This document shows, piece by piece, positions 7,693 through 16,958 of a stretch of DNA of 64,000 bases (position 1 is its first letter; each line of letters opens with the position of its first letter). Under the pieces are notes generated by a model. That model ran no database searches, had not been told where the DNA came from, and saw only the letters and a program-made list of their open reading frames with translations. Origin of the DNA: Parazoarcus communis SWub3 = DSM 12120 (GTDB lineage Bacteria; Pseudomonadota; Gammaproteobacteria; Burkholderiales; Rhodocyclaceae); contig NZ_QKOE01000007.1 in assembly GCF_003226565.1 (NCBI RefSeq), forward strand, positions 1 through 64,000, written 5' to 3'. A program made the position numbers and the translations under genes.

Positions 7693-8901
7693 TCAGGCGT
7701 GCAGGCCGGCGGCGTAGCCCGAAGACCAGGCCCACTGGAAGTTGTAGCCACCGAGATGGCCGGTGACATCCATCACTTCGCCGACAAAGTACAAACCGGG
7801 CACCTGGCGGGCCTCCATGGTCTTTGACGAGAGTTGATGCGTATCCACTCCACCGAGGGTGACTTCGGCCTTGGCGTATCCCTGCGTACCCGAGGGTGTG
7901 ATCGGCCAGGCTTCGAGCAGGGCGGCAATCTGACGCAGTTCAGCATGGCGGAACTGATTGACCGGTTTTTCGAAACCGTGAAGTTCACACCAGGCGTGGG
8001 CGAAGCGTCGTGGCAGGCGCTGCGACAACAGATTGGCGAGCAGACCACGTTCGCCAGCATGCTCCATCAGCCAGCCTTCGGCGCTGATGCCCGGAAGCAG
8101 GTTGAGGCTGACTGGGGCCCAGTCGTCCGCCTCATAGGCTTGGGCCTGCCAGTAGCTGGACGCCTGAAGGATGGAGGGGCCAGACAAGCCACGGTGGGTG
8201 ATCAGTGCGGCTTCGCGGAACGCAGGGCCGCGGCAGCTGGCTTCAACATCAAACGATGCACCCGCCAGCGGTGCCAGCCGCGCAAGGGTCTCGGGCGACA
8301 AGGTCAGCGGCACCAGGGCTGGGCGGGGCGGGACGACCGGCAGGCCGAATTGTTCTGCAATCCGGTAGCCAAAGGGGCTGGCGCCAATCTTGGGGATGGA
8401 CAAGCCGCCGGTGGCGATCACCAGACTTTGACAGGATACCGGCCCGTGTTCGGTGTGGACGACGAAACGCGCGGCGGCATCCTCGATACGCTCGATCGAC
8501 TGAACGGTCGTCGGCATGCGCCATTGCACGCTGCCGTCTTCGCATTCTGCACGTAACATGTCGATGATCTGTTGTGCGGAATCATCACAAAACAGCTGTC
8601 CCCAGTCACGTTCGTGATAAGAGATTCCATGGCGCTCGATAAGCTCGATAAAATCGCGCGCCGTGTAGCGGGAAAGCGCCGAGCGCACGAAGTGGGGGTT
8701 GCGGCTGAGGTAATGTTCGGCACCGACACGCCGGTTGGTGAAGTTGCACCGGCCGCCGCCCGAAATGCGGATCTTTTCTGCCAGGCGGGTGGCGTGGTCC
8801 AGTAACAGCACGCGACGACCGCGCTGGCCGGCCGTTGCAGCACACATCATGCCGGCGGCGCCGGCGCCGATGACAACGAGGTCGAAATGCTGTTGCTTCA
8901 C
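7693..8901 (-). CDS. HI0933/BaiN-type FAD-dependent oxidoreductase
   Basis: A 402-residue flavoprotein of the HI0933 (YhiN/BaiN) family. The N-terminal dinucleotide-binding motif is VVIGAGAAGMMCAATAGQRG (residues 9-28), followed by the family hallmark ISGGGRCNFTN (about 47-57). A second nucleotide motif LVIATGGLSIPKIG lies near residue 165, and the C-terminus has the FAD-contacting YFVGEVMDVTGHLGGYNFQW with AWSSGYAAG. Start appears to be GTG at 8901. Reported relatives reduce C=C bonds or have unknown physiological substrate; none can be assigned here. It is 137 bp from the divergent DUF748 gene. Confidence 0.88.
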   Translation of the reverse strand: MKQQHFDLVVIGAGAAGMMCAATAGQRGRRVLLLDHATRLAEKIRISGGGRCNFTNRRVGAEHYLSRNPHFVRSALSRYTARDFIELIERHGISYHERDWGQLFCDDSAQQIIDMLRAECEDGSVQWRMPTTVQSIERIEDAAARFVVHTEHGPVSCQSLVIATGGLSIPKIGASPFGYRIAEQFGLPVVPPRPALVPLTLSPETLARLAPLAGASFDVEASCRGPAFREAALITHRGLSGPSILQASSYWQAQAYEADDWAPVSLNLLPGISAEGWLMEHAGERGLLANLLSQRLPRRFAHAWCELHGFEKPVNQFRHAELRQIAALLEAWPITPSGTQGYAKAEVTLGGVDTHQLSSKTMEARQVPGLYFVGEVMDVTGHLGGYNFQWAWSSGYAAGLHA

Positions 8902-9037
8902 AATGGTGTCTGTAGTGCTGAAAGCGGCGCAGAATACGCCCGGTGCTCATCCGCGGCAAATCCGTGCAGGCCGCAGGCTTGCGCAGATCTAGTGAAGATA
9001 GTCGAATAACAAATGTACGCGCCTGGAGCTTTTCTGA

Positions 9038-12000
9038 ATGTCTGATTCTTCCCCCGGTACGGGCGATCAAGCCCCGCTGACGCGTTTCGCCCGGCCGGCG
9101 AAATGGGCTGGCGGCATCCTGCTGACAATAGCGGTGCTGGGCTTTGGTGTGGTGCCGCCGGTTGCGCGTCATTATGCGCAGCAGATCGCAAGCGATCTGC
9201 TTGGGCGCAGTGTCACGGTGGATACGGTGTCCTTCAACCCCTTCACGCTGGCTGCAGAGCTGCGCGGGGTTAGGGTCATGGAGGCCGATGACAGCGCACC
9301 TGCACTGTCATTTGCGCGCCTGAAGGTCAATCTCGAGTTGGAATCTGTGGTTCGTGGTGGCCCGGTGCTGCATGAACTGGCGCTCGATGGCTTGGTCTTG
9401 AACCTGGTTCGCTTGCCGCAGGGGCAACACAACTGGAGTGACGTGGTCGAGCGCATCGCCGCGCTGCCCGGCAATGACAGCGAGGGTGATGCGCTGTTCT
9501 CGATCGGCAATATCCGTGTCAGCGGTGGCCGGGTCGATATTGACGATCGGGTCGAGGGGCTGAAGCATGAAGTGACCGGTCTGGAGATCGGTGTTCCTTT
9601 TGTTTCCAACCTGCCGGTCAAGGTCGATGTGTTCGTCGAACCGGCCTTGTCGGCCGCGGTCAATGGGCAGGCTTTTGGCCTGTCGGGTCGGACCAAGCCC
9701 TTTGGCGAAGAACGTGAGACCGTGCTCGAGTTCGCGGTAAAGGACTTCGACCTCGCTCCGTGGATGGCTTACCTGCCCTTCGAACCCGCATTCCAGCTGA
9801 CTTCAGGGCGTCTGGGAGCGGAACTCGAGCTGTCCTTCTCCCAACCGGCTGATGCTGCGCCTCGCGTGGGTTTGCGCGGTCAGGCGCAGATCGAGCAGTT
9901 GGTGATGCTGGACAAGGCTGGGCAGGCAGCGGTCGCGCTGGGTGAGTTCGGGGTCGAACTGGTGGATGTCCAGCCGCTGGCGGGCAAGTACCACTTCACC
10001 CGTCTGCGCTTGATGCAGCCCGAGATCGATGTCGTGCGCCTGGCCGATGGGGGGCTCAACCTGCTGCAGATGCTGCCGCAGACGAAGCAGGATGCAGCGG
10101 TGGCAAAGGCCAAGGGCAAGCCACCTGTCAAGGCACAGGCCAAGGCGTCACCACAACCTGCAACGCCTGCTCCTGCGCGCGCGCCGATCGATTTCCTGCT
10201 GGCATCGGCCCGCATCCGGGATGGCGTCATCCGCCTGGAAGACCGGGCGGTGCCCGGTCCCTTCCGTGCCAGCATCAACGAGATCAACCTCGATCTTCGC
10301 GATCTGACCAATACTGGAGACATGCCGGCCGAAATCCGCCTGGATTACGTGACTGACGGCGGGGAGAGGCTTAGTCACCAGGACGCCTTGCGTCTGGAGC
10401 CTTTCGAGCTGGCCGGCAACCTGAGCCTGGAGCAGGTCCAGCCAGGGCGGTATGCGCCCTATCTGGCCAGCATGTTGCCGGGTGGCGAGATCCGGGGTGG
10501 GGTGCTCAATGGCCAGTTGCGTTACCGACTGACCTTGGCCGAGGCTGGGCCGGATGTCGAGATCGATCTCGAGAGTCTCAATCTGACCGACTTTACTCTG
10601 GGGCTCAAGGGTGCCAGGAGCAACGCAATCCAGGTGCCCAAACTCGTGATTGCCGATGCTCGATTGGTGTTGTCGGAGCGTAGCGTCAAGGTGGGTGAGG
10701 TTGGCATCAGTGGCGCGTCCGTGTCTGCAGTACGTCTGCGCAACGGTCAGCTCGACCTAGTGTCGCTGATGGGGCCTCAGTCTGCCCGATCCACGCCTGC
10801 CAAGGCCGCGCAGACGGGTCAGGAGGCAGATTGGTCGGTCGTGGTGGATACGCTGGCGATCGATGGGACCTCGGTCAGGCTGGAGGACCGCACGGCGGGC
10901 AAGCCTGTCGTGCTGGCGGTGGACGGCATCGCGCTCAAGGTCGACAACTTCTCCACCACCAAGGGCGAAGCGCTGAAACTGGAACTGGACAGCCGCATCA
11001 ACCGCCGCGGCAAGCTGGGTGCTGCGGGCACGGTCGTGCTCGATCCGCTCAAGGTATCGATGCAGCTGGATGCCAGTGACATCGATCTGTTGCCCTTGCA
11101 GCCCTATGTGCTGGAGCAGACCAAGATTGCCATCTCGCGAGGTAGCCTGAGCAGCAAGGGCGCGCTGGAGCTTCAGCTCGCCCGTGACGGCAGCCCGGTT
11201 GGGGCGTTCAAGGGCGATCTCGGGGTTGCGAACTTCGCTTCCGTCGATCGTCTCAATGCCACGGATTTCGTCCGTTGGCGGGCACTGAGCATCAGCGGCA
11301 TCGATCTGCAGCTTCCGTTTGCCCTGGGGGTGCGCGATGTTGCGCTCACCGATTTCTACACCCGTCTGATACTGAGTGAGGATGGGGCGCTGAACCTGCG
11401 TGAGATCCGTCCGGCCGATCCGGCGCAAGCCGAGGCCGAGCGTGCTGCCGAGGCCTTGACCGATGGCGCGCAGCTCAGTGAGTCGCCGCCCGTCAGAATC
11501 GGTCGTATCGTGCTCAAGGGCGGCAATGTGGCGTTCAGCGACCGCTTCGTCCGACCAAATTACGACGCTAACCTGACCGGGCTGGCCGGCGAGTTGAGCG
11601 GCTTGTCCTCGGATCCAGGCTCCATCGCCAAACTCAAGCTGGACGGCAAGGTGGATAACGCGGCGGCGGTCAGGATCGAGGGAGAGCTCAACCCCTTTCG
11701 TCAGGATCAATACCTGAACATCGATGCTTCTGTGAAGGATTTCGAGCTGACCGGCCTGTCGAGTTACTCTGGCAAGTACGTCGGCTATGGCATTCAGAAG
11801 GGCAAGCTTTCTGCGGACCTCAACTACCGTATCGAGGAGCGCAAGCTCGAGGCGAAAAACCGCATCTTTCTGGACCAGCTGACGTTTGGCGACGCGGTGG
11901 ACAGCCCGGATGCGCTCAAGCTGCCCGTGCAACTGGCAGTCTCACTGCTGAAGAACGGGCGTGGCGAAATTGACATCAACCTGCCGGTCAGCGGTACCAT

Positions 12001-12667
12001 GGACGACCCGGAGTTCAGCGTGTTCGGCTTGGTGGTGCGGGCTTTGTTCAACCTCGTGGGCAAGGCCATCACATCGCCGTTCTCCTTGCTGGCGTCGGGG
12101 GTTGGTGGCGGTGAGGAGCTGTCACAGCTCGAGTTCGACCCCGGTCTGGCGCACCTTGGTGAGGCTCAGGTCGATAAGCTGAGCATGCTGGCCCAAGCCC
12201 TGGTCGATCGTCCGGCCTTGCGCCTGGACGTTACGGGTATTGCTGATCCTGCGCTTGATACTGAGGGCGTCCGGCGCAACAAGCTGCTTGATCAGCTCCG
12301 TACGGCAAAGCTGAAGGCAACGCTCAAGCGTGGCGAAGAGGCGCCCTCACTGGAGGCGGTGGAGGTCAGCGAGGCGGAGTACCCGGTGCTGCTTGCCAGT
12401 GTCTACGACGACGCCGACATCAAGAAACCGCGCAACCTGATTGGTTTGGCCAAGCGCCTGCCGGCAGCGGAAATGGAAGCATTGCTGCTGGCGGACATCA
12501 AGGTGAGCGAGGCCGACCTCAAGGCTTTGGCCTTGCGCCGGGCTCAGTTGGTGCGCGATTGGCTGGTGCAGGAGGGGCAGGTTGCGGCAGACCGGGTGTT
12601 TCTTGTATCGCCAAACAGCGAACAGCTTGCCGATGGGGGGCATCGGGTGCACTTCTCGCTGCGCTGA
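9038..12667 (+). CDS. DUF748 / AsmA-like giant envelope protein
   Basis: A 1209-residue protein with an N-terminal membrane anchor (about residues 25-47, WAGGILLTIAVLGFGVVPPV) and a long beta-rich periplasmic body. Repeated phrases typical of DUF748/AsmA-like proteins recur: LARLKVNLELES-type strands, GRVDIDDRV, GVIRLEDR, TSVRLEDR and GGNVAFSDRF, suggesting four or more tandem units. A low-complexity Lys/Ala/Pro linker falls near residues 350-380. The C-terminal 150 residues (LAHLGEAQVDKLSMLAQALV, later ALRRAQLVRDWLVQEG) resemble an OmpA-like peptidoglycan-associated segment. AsmA-like proteins are implicated in lipid transfer or outer-membrane homeostasis; the exact role here is unknown. Single gene, convergent with the toxin gene 5 bp away. 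Confidence 0.82.
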   Translation: MSDSSPGTGDQAPLTRFARPAKWAGGILLTIAVLGFGVVPPVARHYAQQIASDLLGRSVTVDTVSFNPFTLAAELRGVRVMEADDSAPALSFARLKVNLELESVVRGGPVLHELALDGLVLNLVRLPQGQHNWSDVVERIAALPGNDSEGDALFSIGNIRVSGGRVDIDDRVEGLKHEVTGLEIGVPFVSNLPVKVDVFVEPALSAAVNGQAFGLSGRTKPFGEERETVLEFAVKDFDLAPWMAYLPFEPAFQLTSGRLGAELELSFSQPADAAPRVGLRGQAQIEQLVMLDKAGQAAVALGEFGVELVDVQPLAGKYHFTRLRLMQPEIDVVRLADGGLNLLQMLPQTKQDAAVAKAKGKPPVKAQAKASPQPATPAPARAPIDFLLASARIRDGVIRLEDRAVPGPFRASINEINLDLRDLTNTGDMPAEIRLDYVTDGGERLSHQDALRLEPFELAGNLSLEQVQPGRYAPYLASMLPGGEIRGGVLNGQLRYRLTLAEAGPDVEIDLESLNLTDFTLGLKGARSNAIQVPKLVIADARLVLSERSVKVGEVGISGASVSAVRLRNGQLDLVSLMGPQSARSTPAKAAQTGQEADWSVVVDTLAIDGTSVRLEDRTAGKPVVLAVDGIALKVDNFSTTKGEALKLELDSRINRRGKLGAAGTVVLDPLKVSMQLDASDIDLLPLQPYVLEQTKIAISRGSLSSKGALELQLARDGSPVGAFKGDLGVANFASVDRLNATDFVRWRALSISGIDLQLPFALGVRDVALTDFYTRLILSEDGALNLREIRPADPAQAEAERAAEALTDGAQLSESPPVRIGRIVLKGGNVAFSDRFVRPNYDANLTGLAGELSGLSSDPGSIAKLKLDGKVDNAAAVRIEGELNPFRQDQYLNIDASVKDFELTGLSSYSGKYVGYGIQKGKLSADLNYRIEERKLEAKNRIFLDQLTFGDAVDSPDALKLPVQLAVSLLKNGRGEIDINLPVSGTMDDPEFSVFGLVVRALFNLVGKAITSPFSLLASGVGGGEELSQLEFDPGLAHLGEAQVDKLSMLAQALVDRPALRLDVTGIADPALDTEGVRRNKLLDQLRTAKLKATLKRGEEAPSLEAVEVSEAEYPVLLASVYDDADIKKPRNLIGLAKRLPAAEMEALLLADIKVSEADLKALALRRAQLVRDWLVQEGQVAADRVFLVSPNSEQLADGGHRVHFSLR

Positions 12668-12672
12668 ATCCG

Positions 12673-13071
12673 TCAGGACAGGAGTTGGGTGGCCTCGCCT
12701 TGCTTTGATAGCAACGTGACGGCTTTTTTGTCGAACGAAACAAAGGTTTCGCCACCCAGCCATTTTCCTTCGTGCGCCATGATGCCATCGGCGAAATCGC
12801 CACCGGCTTCCAGCAAGGCCAGCCCGGCCTCAACAGCAGGCCGGTTCATGGAGACATTGGCGGTATCGAGTAGCGCCCGGATCGCGGTAGCGACGTCTTC
12901 TTTAGGCAGTTTGGCCCCTTGCCGCAGTATCCAGACCAGTTCGCAAAGAGACGGCAACGAAACTGCAATCAGGCTTGCGTCCTTGAGCAGCTTGCGCGCG
13001 GTGTGGCATTGGGCGGGATCGTCTTGCAGGATCGCACGGGCGAGTACATTGGTGTCTGCGGTGATCTTCAT
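12673..13071 (-). CDS. PIN-domain toxin (VapC-like)
   Basis: A 132-residue PIN-domain ribonuclease, the toxin of a type II pair. Acidic active-site residues are visible: ITADTNVLARAIL (D6), SLCELVW (E44), GGDFADGIMA (D94) and FVSFDKKAV (D113). Its ATG overlaps the stop of the antitoxin gene (13068-13071), so the two are coupled. Length is normal for VapC. Expected to cleave tRNA or rRNA and be neutralised by the upstream AbrB-type partner. Confidence 0.87.
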   Translation of the reverse strand: MKITADTNVLARAILQDDPAQCHTARKLLKDASLIAVSLPSLCELVWILRQGAKLPKEDVATAIRALLDTANVSMNRPAVEAGLALLEAGGDFADGIMAHEGKWLGGETFVSFDKKAVTLLSKQGEATQLLS

Positions 13072-13334
13072 TCGTCATCCAGCTGCCCCGCCCAGCCTGC
13101 CGCAGCAATATCGTTCATCTCTTCAATCGTCAGCGGATTATGCAGCTTCACCTTGCCATCAAGGGCATGAAAAAAGCCTTCGATGGTGGCGGTTGGCCGT
13201 GCGGCCCGTACCCGTAGCTCGCCGCCAGGCAGCTTTTCAAAGTCGATCCGTTCCCCCGGTTTGATGCCGAGATGTTGCAGCAACTCCCGCTTGAGCGTGA
13301 CCTGTCCTTTTACTGTGACTGCAACCGATGTCAT
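13068..13334 (-). CDS. AbrB/MazE-type antitoxin
   Basis: An 88-residue protein with an N-terminal SpoVT/AbrB swapped-hairpin DNA-binding domain: VAVTVKGQVTLKRELLQHLG (residues 4-23) and IKPGERIDFEKLPGGELRVR (about 24-43). The acidic C-terminus (NPLTIEEMNDIAAAGWAG) would wrap around the PIN toxin. First gene of the pair; probably autorepresses through the palindrome 35 bp upstream. Confidence 0.85.
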   Translation of the reverse strand: MTSVAVTVKGQVTLKRELLQHLGIKPGERIDFEKLPGGELRVRAARPTATIEGFFHALDGKVKLHNPLTIEEMNDIAAAGWAGQLDDE

Positions 13335-13368
13335 TGTGGGTCTCCTGAGCGCCTTGCTTGCTTCAAAC

Positions 13369-13385
13369 GGTAATGTAAAATTACC
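13369..13385. promoter_or_regulatory. palindromic operator candidate of the AbrB/PIN pair
   Basis: Perfect inverted repeat GGTAAT-GTAAA-ATTACC in an AT-rich stretch 35 bp upstream of the antitoxin ATG. Position and symmetry fit an autoregulatory site for the AbrB-type antitoxin. No other use for the repeat was seen. Confidence 0.5.
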
Positions 13386-13581
13386 TTACGGTCAATGGTG
13401 CATGCTGCTCCAGACCGGAAGCAAGCAGTCTGCTCCACAAACAGCAAGGAGCGATCCGTTCCAAACGCGGTATTCGATTGATAGACGACTTCCCTATCCT
13501 GCATGATGATAGGGTTGATGTTCCAGGGTCGAATGGCTTGTGCCGCTGAGCGTTCTTGAATGTGATTGACGGAGGATGACG

Positions 13582-13872
13582 ATGAAACTGAGCGATGGCG
13601 AACGGCAGGCGGCGCTGGACAGCCTGCCCGCATGGCAACGGGTCGACGGGCGGGATGCGATTGCGCGTGATCTCCGTTTTGCAGACTTCAATGCGGCTTT
13701 TGGCTTCATGAGCCGGGTGGCCTTGCAGGCGGAGAAGATGGATCATCATCCGGAGTGGACCAACGTCTATAACCGGGTGCGCATCGTATTGACGACTCAT
13801 GACGCTGGCGGGCTCAGCACACGCGATCTTGAGCTGGCGCGCTTCATCGACAGCCTGCTGCCGCCTGCCTGA
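13582..13872 (+). CDS. phhB: pterin-4a-carbinolamine dehydratase
   Basis: A 96-residue enzyme that dehydrates 4a-hydroxytetrahydrobiopterin, recycling the cofactor of aromatic amino acid hydroxylases. The catalytic signature [16 protein letters not shown] lies at residues 52-67. I place the start at the ATG at 13582, because GGAGG at 13571-13575 is six bases before it and would abut the alternative ATG at 13576. No phenylalanine hydroxylase gene is nearby. Convergent with imuB, 34 bp from its stop. Confidence 0.9.
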   Translation: MKLSDGERQAALDSLPAWQRVDGRDAIARDLRFADFNAAFGFMSRVALQAEKMDHHPEWTNVYNRVRIVLTTHDAGGLSTRDLELARFIDSLLPPA

Positions 13873-13906
13873 ACTGCGGCCTGTTTTGCCCTCAGGTTTT
13901 GCGCCC

Positions 13907-15352
13907 TCAGGCAAAGTAGCCGTGCACGAACCAGGCTTGGGGTGGATCGAGTTCCTGAAAGATCCACCACCGCGCGGCGTCGGGTGTTTCGGCAAGGTAG
14001 TAGTCGCGCCGGATGTCCTGCCCGTCCCACCAACCGGTTTCGATGCGTTCAGGGCCGCGTAGCAGGCGCAAGCGGGCGGGGTCGGCAATGGGGCGAGCCT
14101 GGGGCAGCAACCATAAGGGACGGTCGCCGCGAGGGCGTTGTGTGGCGATGGGGGGCGATCTGCTTGGACGCGGATCGAAGGGAATTGCTTGTGAAGCGCG
14201 TTCAGGTCGATGGTCGTTACGGCTGCGCAATTGCCTGACACCTTCCAGCCCAAGCCGTGCGCGCAGACGATCCACCAGCATGCTGGCGTGCTCGCGCCCG
14301 CCTGCAGGGTCGCCAAACAGGTCGCCGACCGGCTGTACCAGTGGCCGCGGTTCACGCGCCTCGATCGCCAGGCTGTCGATTGCCTGGCTGAGTTCGATCC
14401 TGCCAAGGTGTTCGCGTACCAGCAGATTGAGCTGGGCTTCGTTGCGGCTGGGCGTACCGGTCAGGATGTCGATGGCCTGTTCTCCTCCACGTTCATGGAT
14501 CAGCGTCAGGCGACAGTGGTCAATGCCGGCATGGCGTGCAGTCAGCCAGCTGCACAGCCCGGCGATCAGGCGCCTGCTGGCAAACAGCAGGGGGTCGATC
14601 TGAATGGTGGGCCAGCTCAGCGGCAGATGGCTGCGATAGCTGGGTGGTGGCACGAACTCGGTGCGCAAGTCGGGTGTCTCGCCATAAGCACGGGCCTGTG
14701 TCTGGATGACGGCACTAGCCTGGCGGCGAGCCAGCCCGGCGCGCGGCAGCGTGCGGACTTCTCCCATTGTGCGAAGACCGATGTCCGCCAGTAAGGCCAG
14801 ACTGGCCGGGCTGACATCGCTGCCGTCGGCAAGCAGATCAAGCGGTAGTGCATCCAGACGGGCCTGCCAGTCCGCTGGGACGTGTGGCCGATGCGGGGTC
14901 GGGCAGCGTGCCAGCCAGCGTGCAGCGAGCGGGGTGGGCGCCTGAGCGGTCGCTATCCGCAAACCCTGATGGCGCAGGCCCTCATGCAGTGTTTGCTCGA
15001 TCGCGTCGGCACCACCGAACAGCTTCAGGGTGGCGGCAATGTCGAGCACGATGCCATCGGGTGGGTCCAGGCTGAGGCGGGGCGTGTAGGCGCTGGCCCA
15101 GCAGGCTACTTCCTGCAGCAGGGCCTGTTCTGCCATCCGGTCCCGGGGGCGTAACTGAAGCCCGGGCAGCATGGCCAGCGCGGCAGGCACACTATGGCCG
15201 GGCTGGATGCCGGCCAGCCGTGCTGCGTGAGAAACCGCCAGCACACGAACTGGGGGGCCAGGGTCGGTAATTGCGATCGCTCCGGGTTCGGCAATGCCGC
15301 GCAGGTGGGTCTGCAGTGCCAGGTCGGGCAGGATCAGGGCTAGCCAGCGCAT
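13907..15352 (-). CDS. imuB: ImuB, catalytically degenerate Y-family polymerase homologue
   Basis: A 481-residue DNA polymerase Y-family protein that in the ImuABC mutasome acts as a scaffold for the error-prone polymerase and beta clamp. It starts MRWLALILPDLALQTHL, where active Y-family enzymes carry a catalytic aspartate; the second acidic site is DGIVLDIAATLKLFGG rather than the S-x-D-E-A motif, as usual in ImuB. A helix-hairpin-helix region (LADIGLRTMGEVRTLPRAGL, about residues 188-207) and the little-finger region follow. It overlaps imuA by 13 bp and is the third gene after lexA. No dnaE2 follows here. Confidence 0.9.
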   Translation of the reverse strand: MRWLALILPDLALQTHLRGIAEPGAIAITDPGPPVRVLAVSHAARLAGIQPGHSVPAALAMLPGLQLRPRDRMAEQALLQEVACWASAYTPRLSLDPPDGIVLDIAATLKLFGGADAIEQTLHEGLRHQGLRIATAQAPTPLAARWLARCPTPHRPHVPADWQARLDALPLDLLADGSDVSPASLALLADIGLRTMGEVRTLPRAGLARRQASAVIQTQARAYGETPDLRTEFVPPPSYRSHLPLSWPTIQIDPLLFASRRLIAGLCSWLTARHAGIDHCRLTLIHERGGEQAIDILTGTPSRNEAQLNLLVREHLGRIELSQAIDSLAIEAREPRPLVQPVGDLFGDPAGGREHASMLVDRLRARLGLEGVRQLRSRNDHRPERASQAIPFDPRPSRSPPIATQRPRGDRPLWLLPQARPIADPARLRLLRGPERIETGWWDGQDIRRDYYLAETPDAARWWIFQELDPPQAWFVHGYFA

Positions 15353-15987
15353 GACGAGCCGTGCATCAGCGATGCATAGGGCAGTAACACCGGACGATGG
15401 CTTAACGGGCCCCGGCGCTTGACGATGTCGATGCGCAACTGACCGTTTGCCCCGGACAGGGCGAGCCGCAAGGGGGCGGGCGAGGGCTGGCGTGCGCTGT
15501 TGCGTGAGCGGAACAGGAAAAGTGGCGTCGCCCCATCTTCGGAGGCCAGCTGCAGTCGACGAAGGCCGGTATTGTCGATGCGGGGCAGCCAGGCCAGCAC
15601 TGCACTGCAGTTGCCCGAAGCCAGCGTCTGGCGGCAGGCCCAAAGGGCGGCGGCAGGGTTGTCGGGGGTGATCAGCAGCACCGCGTCGAGGTCGATGCCG
15701 GCCGCCTGCAGTGCCGGTGCGTAAGGCTGCCAGGGGGGGCAGATCCAGGCTTGCCAGCGCCGGGAAGCCCCTTGGCACAGCACCGGTAGCAGCAGCGAAA
15801 GCTCGCCAATGCCGGGGTGGTCGTGCAGCAACTCGATGATGCCCGCGCCTGGCCAGCCGCCGCCGGGCAACTCGGCATCCAGTGCGGCATGGCCGGTGGG
15901 CAGCACCGGACCCTGCTGCTGCGCCAGCTGGCGTGCTTGCCAGACCAGGCCGGGCGGCAGGGTGGCGAGGGCGGTGGCCGTGCTCAT
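15340..15987 (-). CDS. imuA: ImuA, SOS mutagenesis accessory protein
   Basis: A 215-residue RecA/SulA-like protein of the ImuA family, part of the damage-inducible translesion mutasome. N-terminal region VLPTGHAALDAELPGGGWPG (residues 28-47) is the usual RecA-related lead-in, with no intact Walker A lysine motif. C-terminus LRIDIVKRRGPLS matches the family ending. It lies between lexA (104 bp upstream) and imuB (13-bp overlap). I found no LexA box in the 104-bp gap, so expression probably depends on the lexA promoter. Confidence 0.88.
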   Translation of the reverse strand: MSTATALATLPPGLVWQARQLAQQQGPVLPTGHAALDAELPGGGWPGAGIIELLHDHPGIGELSLLLPVLCQGASRRWQAWICPPWQPYAPALQAAGIDLDAVLLITPDNPAAALWACRQTLASGNCSAVLAWLPRIDNTGLRRLQLASEDGATPLFLFRSRNSARQPSPAPLRLALSGANGQLRIDIVKRRGPLSHRPVLLPYASLMHGSSCAG

Positions 15988-16091
15988 GATGATGTGTGCA
16001 GGGGGCCTGGTTGGGGGAGGGTAACGGTGAAAAACGTAACGCTGGTGGGCGTGCCCCGGTTGTGCGGGCTCCGCTGCAGTGTGACGGCCCT

Positions 16092-16700
16092 TCAGTGATC
16101 CTTGCGGATCAGCCCGACCATGATGCCTTCGATGCTCAGTGGGGTGCTGCGCAGGTCGACCACAATGGGGGCAAAGTCTGGATTGGCCGGCAGTAGCTCA
16201 ACCGTGTTGCCCTTGCGCTGCAGGGTCTTGACGGTGACCTCGTCATCGAGCCGGGCGATCACGATCTGGCCGTTGCGGGCTTCGGTAGTACGGTGCACCG
16301 CGAGCAGGTCGCCATCCAGGATGCCGGCGTCGCGCATGCTCAGGCCACGCACCCGCAGCAGGTAATCGGCGCGTGGTGAAAACAGCGCAGGGTCAAGCTG
16401 GAAATGCTTTTCGATGTGTTCGGTGGCCAGGATGGGGCTGCCGGCAGCCACCCGGCCGATCAGCGGCAGGCCGAGGGCCTCGGCCAGGCGGATGCCACGC
16501 GCACGGCCTTCTTCAAGCAGGATGGCGCCTTTGGCAGCGAGTGCGCGCAGATGGGTTTCGGCCGCGTTGGGCGAGCGGAAGCCGAAGGCAGTGCAGACTT
16601 CGGCACGCGTGGGGGGGCGGCCTTCGCTTTCGACCGTCTGGCGGATGAAGTCGAGGATTTCCTGCTGGCGTGCGGTCAGATTCTCGGAGCGGGCAGTCAT
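16092..16700 (-). CDS. lexA: LexA SOS repressor
   Basis: A 202-residue SOS repressor. The N-terminal winged helix is visible ([20 protein letters not shown], then [20 protein letters not shown]). The self-cleavage bond is Ala86-Gly87 in GRVAAGSPI, and the catalytic dyad is Ser121 (GLSMRDAG) and Lys158 (VTVKTLQ). Start at 16698-16700 gives the standard length. A perfect LexA box lies 21 bp upstream, so it is autoregulated. Heads the lexA-imuA-imuB set. Confidence 0.95.
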   Translation of the reverse strand: MTARSENLTARQQEILDFIRQTVESEGRPPTRAEVCTAFGFRSPNAAETHLRALAAKGAILLEEGRARGIRLAEALGLPLIGRVAAGSPILATEHIEKHFQLDPALFSPRADYLLRVRGLSMRDAGILDGDLLAVHRTTEARNGQIVIARLDDEVTVKTLQRKGNTVELLPANPDFAPIVVDLRSTPLSIEGIMVGLIRKDH

Positions 16701-16720
16701 GAGGTGTGTCCTTTGTTGAA

Positions 16721-16736
16721 CTGTAATTTTAAACAG
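16721..16736. promoter_or_regulatory. LexA (SOS) box
   Basis: CTGT-AATTTTAA-ACAG matches the CTGT-N8-ACAG consensus perfectly. It lies just upstream of lexA and is the only clear operator for the lexA-imuA-imuB set. Confidence 0.88.
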
Positions 16737-16958
16737 CTGATCGGCGAAGGCAAGCTGCATCAGCAAATGTTGAATGACGCACTGCATCTTGAGCCTGGCC
16801 CCGGTCTGGGCTATTGATGTCGAAGGCGCGCAGTTTTTGCCGACGCAAGGCCTCCAAAACCAGAAAGGAGCGGCACCATGTTCGTCCAGCCCCGATCACA
16901 GGCCGGTAGAGTTCGTACCGCCTCTCCGTTAGAATCCTCGGCACGTCAGGGAGAACCG

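Noticed and set aside
10757-11932. Minus-strand open frame of about 390 codons
   Set aside because: Antisense to the DUF748 gene, whose strand has the conserved domain; composition typical of a shadow frame.
13381-14406. Minus-strand open frame of about 340 codons
   Set aside because: Crosses the pterin dehydratase gene and the operator and overlaps the end of imuB out of frame; not coding.
15988-16091. Possible second LexA box before imuA
   Set aside because: No CTGT-N8-ACAG or near match was found in the 104-bp lexA-imuA gap.
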